Origin: Apiotrichum sp. Y4204
Lineage: Eukaryota > Basidiomycota > Tremellomycetes > Trichosporonales > Trichosporonaceae
Length of the DNA: 64,000 bases
Direction of reading: 5' to 3'
NCBI GenBank assembly: GCA_025531455.1
Contig: JAMYHL010000034.1
Span: 124,001 to 188,000, forward strand
The position numbers were made by a program, and so were the translations under genes. Every line of letters begins with the position of its first letter. Within the stretch, counting starts at the first letter, position 1. Positions 59,176 to 64,000 of the stretch are shown here, one piece after another. The notes below the pieces were generated by a model. It did not search any database. It saw nothing but the letters and a program-made list of their open reading frames with translations, and had not been told where the DNA came from.

Positions 59176-60226
59176 CTACTCAAATGACTCGAGCGTGCCA
59201 AACGCCGTACGCCACCCCCTTCCGACGAGCATTGCGCGCCCGTCGACAAGGCGGACGCTCATGGATCCGCCGCGCGCCGAGAGCTGCTGCGCGTCCATCA
59301 CGGCCGGCATGCGCCCACATGTCTCCGTCACGCTCGCGGTGCCCGGGCCAGAGAGGTAGTAGCCCGCCATTGTCGCCCATGCCGAGCCGGTCTGGTGTGA
59401 GATGAAGAGCAAAAAAAGTAGATAGTATATACTCACCACAGGGTCCTCGTCGATGCCGACGCCGGGCGCGAACACGCGCGCGTTGACGCCCACCGTGTCC
59501 CCCGACGTGCGTGAGGGCACGAGCTGCGTGTAAATGACCACGCTGTCAAACGTGGGCAGCTAAGAGTCAGCGGGGTCATGCGCCATTCGCTCCACTCACG
59601 AGGTGGCCGCTGTTGACAGTAAGCGACTTGAGCTCGACCTCGGGGCGGATCTGGACGAGCGCCGAGGGCCGGCCAAACTCGAACTGGACGAGCTGGAGAA
59701 TATCCTCCTCTTTAAGCCCGGCAGCGGCGGCGACCACGGCCTTCCACCCTTCGGGCGCGGAGGTCAGAGGCGAGGTCGGGAGGTCGAGGCCGACGCGCGC
59801 GCCCTGGCCCCTCTCGCCCTCGATGGTTGCACGCAGCTCGCCGCGCCATCGCGTCTCGAAGCGCAGACTCTTAGCAGAAGGGTGGATGTAGTTGAAGAGG
59901 GTGTATGCCGCGGCCAGGGTCGCGTGGCCGCACAGCGGGACTTCCTGACTGTCAGAAATAGGTCAAGCTAGAGAGGTGTTATAGCTCGGACGCACCTCCT
60001 CGGGAGTAAACCACCGGAGACCGTATAGCGGCACATCGTCGGTCCCTCCCCGCGAGACGAGGAACGCGGTTTCGGCGAGGTTAAAGTCGTTGGCGACGGT
60101 CTGCATCCACTTTTCGTCGGATGCGCGCGGGTCGTCGGCGGGAATGACGAGCACCGCGGCCTGGTTCCCTGCGTGAGGGGTCGGCGCGAAGGCGTTCACG
60201 ACGTGGTACGGCAGGGCGGGGAGCAT
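59176..60226 (-). CDS. PhzF-family protein (phenazine-biosynthesis-like isomerase)
   Basis: About four exons, near 300 aa. The N-terminus is MLPALPYHVVNAFAPTPHAGNQAAVLV, and NLAETAFLV contains the catalytic Glu of the family. [23 protein letters not shown] is the central motif. The second half mirrors the first: SGDTVGVNARVFAPGVGIDEDPVTGSAWATMAGYYLSG. This matches PhzF/YddE-like two-lobe epimerase-fold proteins. In bacteria PhzF isomerises a dihydro-hydroxyanthranilate in phenazine synthesis, but most eukaryotic homologues have unknown substrates, and no other phenazine genes are nearby. It lies just downstream of PAL in the same orientation. Confidence 0.88.
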
Positions 60227-60722
60227 TGTGGAGATTGTGTTGTGGGGAGGAGGTATCGCTGTGTCTGGGAGTTAAATACTCTGGCGTGTGGTATCTTGTG
60301 TGGTTCCCCGAGTCAAGAGTGAGGGGATGTTCCCGGTGGCCGAGGTTGGTGGAGGTCTGAATGGAATGCATGTCGACTCGGTAAAGGGGCGCCATGGCGC
60401 ACTGTTGCTGCATGTTGTCATCGACTCAAACACTCTCGCTTCTCGCCAGCTCAGTTCGTGTCCGACCTCGTGGATTCCTATGTGTATCTCATATTTGCTT
60501 TCACTCACTCACAGCTTACACATCCTCCATCCCCGAGGTGGCCCGGATCATGCTCACTACTGACGCATCGATAAGCGATACAGACCATGGTCCGAGACAC
60601 GGCTTGTTGTGACTCGCACGCTGACCTCGATCTGCCGCACTCCCATTACATTAAATGACATACATCCCAATTTCGTTCGTTAAAAAAATGCTGCGATACG
60701 GTACAACACTAGTCTACAGTGT
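60227..60722. other. Intergenic region between two minus-strand genes
   Basis: Promoter of the PhzF-like gene and 3' UTR of PAL. No gene seen. Confidence 0.45.
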
Positions 60723-62950
60723 TCAGGCGAGCATGTTGCCGATGGCGGTGATCATGCGGCCGTCGCGGACGGCCTCGACAATCTTGCTGATGGACGAGCC
60801 GATGGACGCGGTGCTCTTGCCCTCGGCGACGTCGCCGCGGCGGACTCCGACACCAATGTCGGTGCGGACCGCGTCGTAAATGGTGTGGGTGCGGCCGAGG
60901 TACGCGTGCGCGTTGTCGATGCCGCGGCCGCCGACGGTCGCGGCGCCAAGGAGGTTGCGGTACGTCTCGGCGGCGACCTTTGCAAACTCGGCCTTCCAGG
61001 CAGGAAGGGCGGCGAGCGCAGTGACGTCGCCGGAAGCGACGAGGCCGTCGAGGATCACGCCGACGAGGTGCTGGGCGGCGTCCTCGAAGCGGTGGGTCGA
61101 GTCGAGCGAGGAGGTGTGGTCGAGGTGCTTGGCAAGCGAAATGGCGGCGGCCTTGTTGATCGCTGCGAGGTGCTCGGCGGGAATGTTGGCAAAGTGCGTC
61201 TTGAGGGTCGCGGCGAGGAGGTCGATGACGGCGCCCTGGAACTTGACCTCCATGACGCGGAGGTCGATGGCCTGGAGAGCACAGTAGAGCTGGGTGGAGA
61301 GGAGGAGGGAGAGGACGTCGTTGGCCTCCATGGTCTTGCGGGCCGAGACAAACGCCATCGAGTTGACGCTCTGGTTGTGCATCTCGGTGGACTGGACGTG
61401 CGAGGAGACGGGGTTGGCGAGGAAACCAAGCTCGGCGCAGTACGCGCCCGAGTGGATGTCGAGACCCTTGCAGTGGTAGTTGGTCGAGGGCTCGCTGCCG
61501 GCAAGGTTGGCGGGCAGGCCGCGGTTCATCTGGCAGTTGATGAGCTCGGTGACCTGCGCAAAGGCGAGGCGGCCAATGTTCTGGAGGCAGATACGGGCCG
61601 AGTCCATAGCCGAGGTGACGGCCATGGCCTGGAAGTTGCCGCCGTGGTGGAACATGCCGGCCTCGACGTCGATGAGGGGGTTGTCGGTGGTCGAGTTGAG
61701 CTCGACCTCGATCTGCTTGCGGGCAGTCGCGAGGCACTCGAGCTGAGGGCCGATCCACTGCGCCGAGGTGCGGAGCGCGTAGCGGTCCTGGCGGAGGATA
61801 CCGACGTCCTCGGTGAGGGGGATCTCAGCCTCCTCGTGGACGGCAAGGCGCGAGCCCTCGAGCATGGTGCGGATGTGGCGGGCGGCCTCGATCTGGCCCT
61901 GGTGGGGGCGGATCACGTCGTGAATGAAGGGCGCAAACGAGCCAGCGTGGCCGACAAGCGCCTCAACAGTGAGGGCCGTGTTGGTCTGCGCGAGCATCGC
62001 GAGGCACTCGGCGTCGTAGATGGCGAGAGCGCCAGCAGCCGCCGAGACAGCGGTACCGTTGACGAGGCCGAGGCCCTCCTTGGACGCGAGGGTGACGGTG
62101 GGGAGGTTGTACTTTGCGATAATCTCCGGGGCGGGCATGTAGGTAGGGGGGTTGGCCTTGGTGTCAAAGACCTTGACGTCGGGGTGGCCGCAGATGGCGC
62201 CGGCAATGTAGCTGAGGGGCGAGAGGTCACCCGAGGCGGAGATGGTGCCACGGAGGGGAATGCAGGGGACGAGGCCGTTGTTGAGGAAGTCGAGGATGGC
62301 CTGGAGGACCGAGATGCGGACGCCCGAGTGGCCGCGGACGCACGAGTTGATGCGCACGGCCATGGCGCCACGCACAATCGGGATGGGCATCGCGTGCTGG
62401 AGCATGGTCTCGTACTTTGCGTCGACGGGGAGGAAGCCGCAGAGCTGGTGCTCGAGGAGCGAGATCTGGAGCGCCTCAGTGTCCGAGGTACGAGTGTCGG
62501 CGGAACCGCCGAAACCGGTGGTGACACCGTAGATGGACATGTGCTTCTTCGACTCCTTGAAGGCGACCGAGGCCTCGACGACGGGGAAGACCGACTCGGA
62601 GATCTTGGCGGTCGCGCCGTCGCGCGCAATGGCAATGACGTCGCCGAGGGTGAGGTTCTGGCCGTCAATCACGACGGGGCTCGAGTCGGCAGCCTTGGAC
62701 GTCACGTGAGCGTGAGTCTGGAACATGCCGCTGTATTGTTAGCGCGAGGTTACAATGGGGAACGGGTTGGGGTGACAGGTGAATAACATATTGTGGGTGG
62801 GCCGTAAACAACACCTTCCCAAAGTGCCACATTCCGCCACCCACCACCCGCTCTGAGGGCGGCGACTCACTTTGTCTTTTGGAACTTGGCATTGTTGTTG
62901 GTCTTCAGGCCAAGGGTGGCGGAGGCGGGGAGCTCATTGTCGACGAACAT
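60723..62950 (-). CDS. PAL: Phenylalanine/tyrosine ammonia-lyase
   Basis: Two exons, 62871-62950 and 60723-62730, joined through an unusually long 140-nt intron, giving 695 aa (MFVDNELPASATLG...FQKT-NGMFQTHAH). The MIO cofactor triad ASG is at residues 192-194 inside GTISASGDLSPLSYIAG. The selectivity pair is His121-Gln122 (LLEHQLCG), the HQ form linked with dual Phe/Tyr activity in yeasts. Other conserved parts are YGVTTGFGGSADT, NSTTDNPLID, MFHHGGNFQA, and the C-terminal shielding region. It turns L-Phe into trans-cinnamate and L-Tyr into p-coumarate plus ammonia, for aromatic amino-acid breakdown. No plastid or secretion signal; cytosolic. A long antisense open frame across it is only a codon-bias shadow. 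Confidence 0.96.
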
Positions 62951-64000
62951 GGACACGTGAGGGGGGGTTTGGTCAGATTGTTGGTTGGGAGTGGAGAGCG
63001 GTGAGGGCTGCGGTGAAGCGTTGGGAGCGTGAGTATCGGTAGCGATAGCGGTAGAGAAACAAGTCTTGCACTGCGAGACGCGCGCTTATGTACCTCTTGT
63101 CCACGTCTCCCATGATCCCCATGCATGCCTCGGATACCGACACCTCTACATCATGTACCAACACACAGCGCCAAGGTCACGTTCGGTATTCACCCCGCGA
63201 GATGGTGATAGTGTCGGCCGGAGCATGCTGCCCATTCCAGCGTGCTATCTCTGGCAATCGGGTGCCAATTCAGTGGCCGGAACGCGCTACAGGTGACGCG
63301 GAGCAACTGTGGGGCCGCCGTCACCCCACGCCAGACCGCAGGCACATGTACCATGTATGTACGAGGTACTGTGGCAGATGCTGTGTTAGCCATTTCGCAT
63401 ATCCCGCACCCCGCATGACACCTGATACCGCGGGGGCGCCGGAAAGAGGCGCACCGCGAGGACACGCGGTGCCCGGTCTGGGCATCCTGGGCGCCGGGCA
63501 GGGCATGGCAGGGCATGGGATGGCATGGCATCATAGTAGTGGGCTCGGCGCTGGGCAGGGAACGCCGGATCTACAGGAACTACATGTAAGTTCCAGCTGT
63601 ACCCATCTGCATCATCGGCATCACCAAGATGGACACCGATACGAGGCTGCTGCGCGCTGCGCGCGAGGGCATGTACCGAACGAATGGCAAGTCCCGAAAC
63701 GGAGAATGGATAGGAGGACTGGAAGGACATTGGACATGGAGTTTGGATCAGGTTGCGCGACGCGCGCGTTGCGCTACTGCCATGCAACTAGCTGCTGCCT
63801 AGCTGCTGCTTCTGCCGCCTGCTGCCGATAAGTGCTGGCGCTTAGCAGACGATAAAGTGAGCAGCACCCAGTATTTCCAGTATTGCGCCATGGCCCATGG
63901 CAACATCGCCTATCTCTGGCTGGGTATCACTATCAATTGCACTTGTGAGTGCACGACGGCGGACAGAAAAGGGGTGTCATGCTCCGAGATAGACGTGGCC
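62951..64000. other. PAL upstream region and window end
   Basis: Promoter of PAL, then about 0.9 kb without a supported gene. A gggcatggcagggcatgggatggcatggcatc simple repeat lies at 63498-63531. No clear TATA box. Confidence 0.4.

Noticed and set aside
60885..62786. 633-codon plus-strand frame opposite PAL
   Set aside because: Composition is dominated by Gly/Glu/Asp/Val from the antisense of C-ending codons; a shadow of PAL.

Overview
The window looks like nuclear DNA of a basidiomycetous yeast, most likely a tremellomycete of the Trichosporonales (Cutaneotrichosporon/Apiotrichum-like). This is inferred from the GC-rich, C-ending codon use, many very short introns (about 32-65 nt, donor GTGAGT, branch CTGAC/CTAAC), intron-containing nuclear tRNAs, a phenylalanine/tyrosine ammonia-lyase, and a Cryptococcus-type CPL1-like secreted protein. 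No prokaryotic operons, CRISPR arrays or intact transposons were seen. About 22 protein genes and two tRNA genes can be supported. Most genes had to be assembled by eye across introns, so exon edges are reliable only where stated.

Layout. 0-2.6 kb: no gene. 2.7-4.6 kb (+): a secreted calpain-like cysteine protease with a His/Asp/Gly/Lys-rich N-terminal tract. 5.4-6.2 (-): DsbA/FrnE-like oxidoreductase. 7.4-8.9 (+): membrane-associated alpha/beta hydrolase. 9.2-9.9 (-): single-span membrane protein. 11.0-13.2 (-): secreted GMC oxidoreductase. 15.1-16.0 (-): extremely acidic secreted protein. 17.1-18.2 (-): multi-pass membrane protein. 19.9-22.8 (+): large Pro/Thr/Glu-rich single-span protein with tandem repeats. 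22.9-25.0 (-): MFS drug:H+ antiporter. 25.6-33.9: acyl-CoA dehydrogenase (AidB type, ends AKL), Cys/Met-metabolism PLP enzyme, AMP-binding acyl-CoA synthetase (ends ARL) and Lpx1/AKT2-like alpha/beta hydrolase (ends GKL). 34.6-35.7 (-): CPL1-like Cys-rich secreted protein. 35.7-39.6: mostly non-coding, with tRNA-Glu(CUC) and a few coding-like patches. 39.6-41.9 (+): secreted type-B carboxylesterase. 42.0-44.9 (-): HAM1-like protein. 45.6-47.5 (+): mitochondrial D-lactate dehydrogenase. 48.6-49.0 (+): GNAT acetyltransferase. 49.46 kb: tRNA-Leu(AAG). 49.9-51.9 (-): purple acid phosphatase with a Gly/Asn/His/Lys/Asp tail. 52.7-54.4 (-): type I membrane glycoprotein. 56.7-57.9 (-): formate/nitrite transporter. 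59.2-60.2 (-): PhzF-family protein. 60.7-62.95 (-): PAL/TAL.

Two themes stand out. First, an unusually large share of the genes is secretory or cell-surface, and several carry low-complexity tracts (His/Asp, Gly-Asp-Lys, Asp/Glu, Pro/Thr/Glu) that could act in wall or metal/phosphate interactions. Second, three neighbouring genes at 25.6-33.9 kb end in PTS1 or PTS1-like tripeptides beside an MFS exporter and a PLP enzyme. That suggests a peroxisomal acyl-CoA pathway or small metabolite cluster that I cannot tie to a known product.
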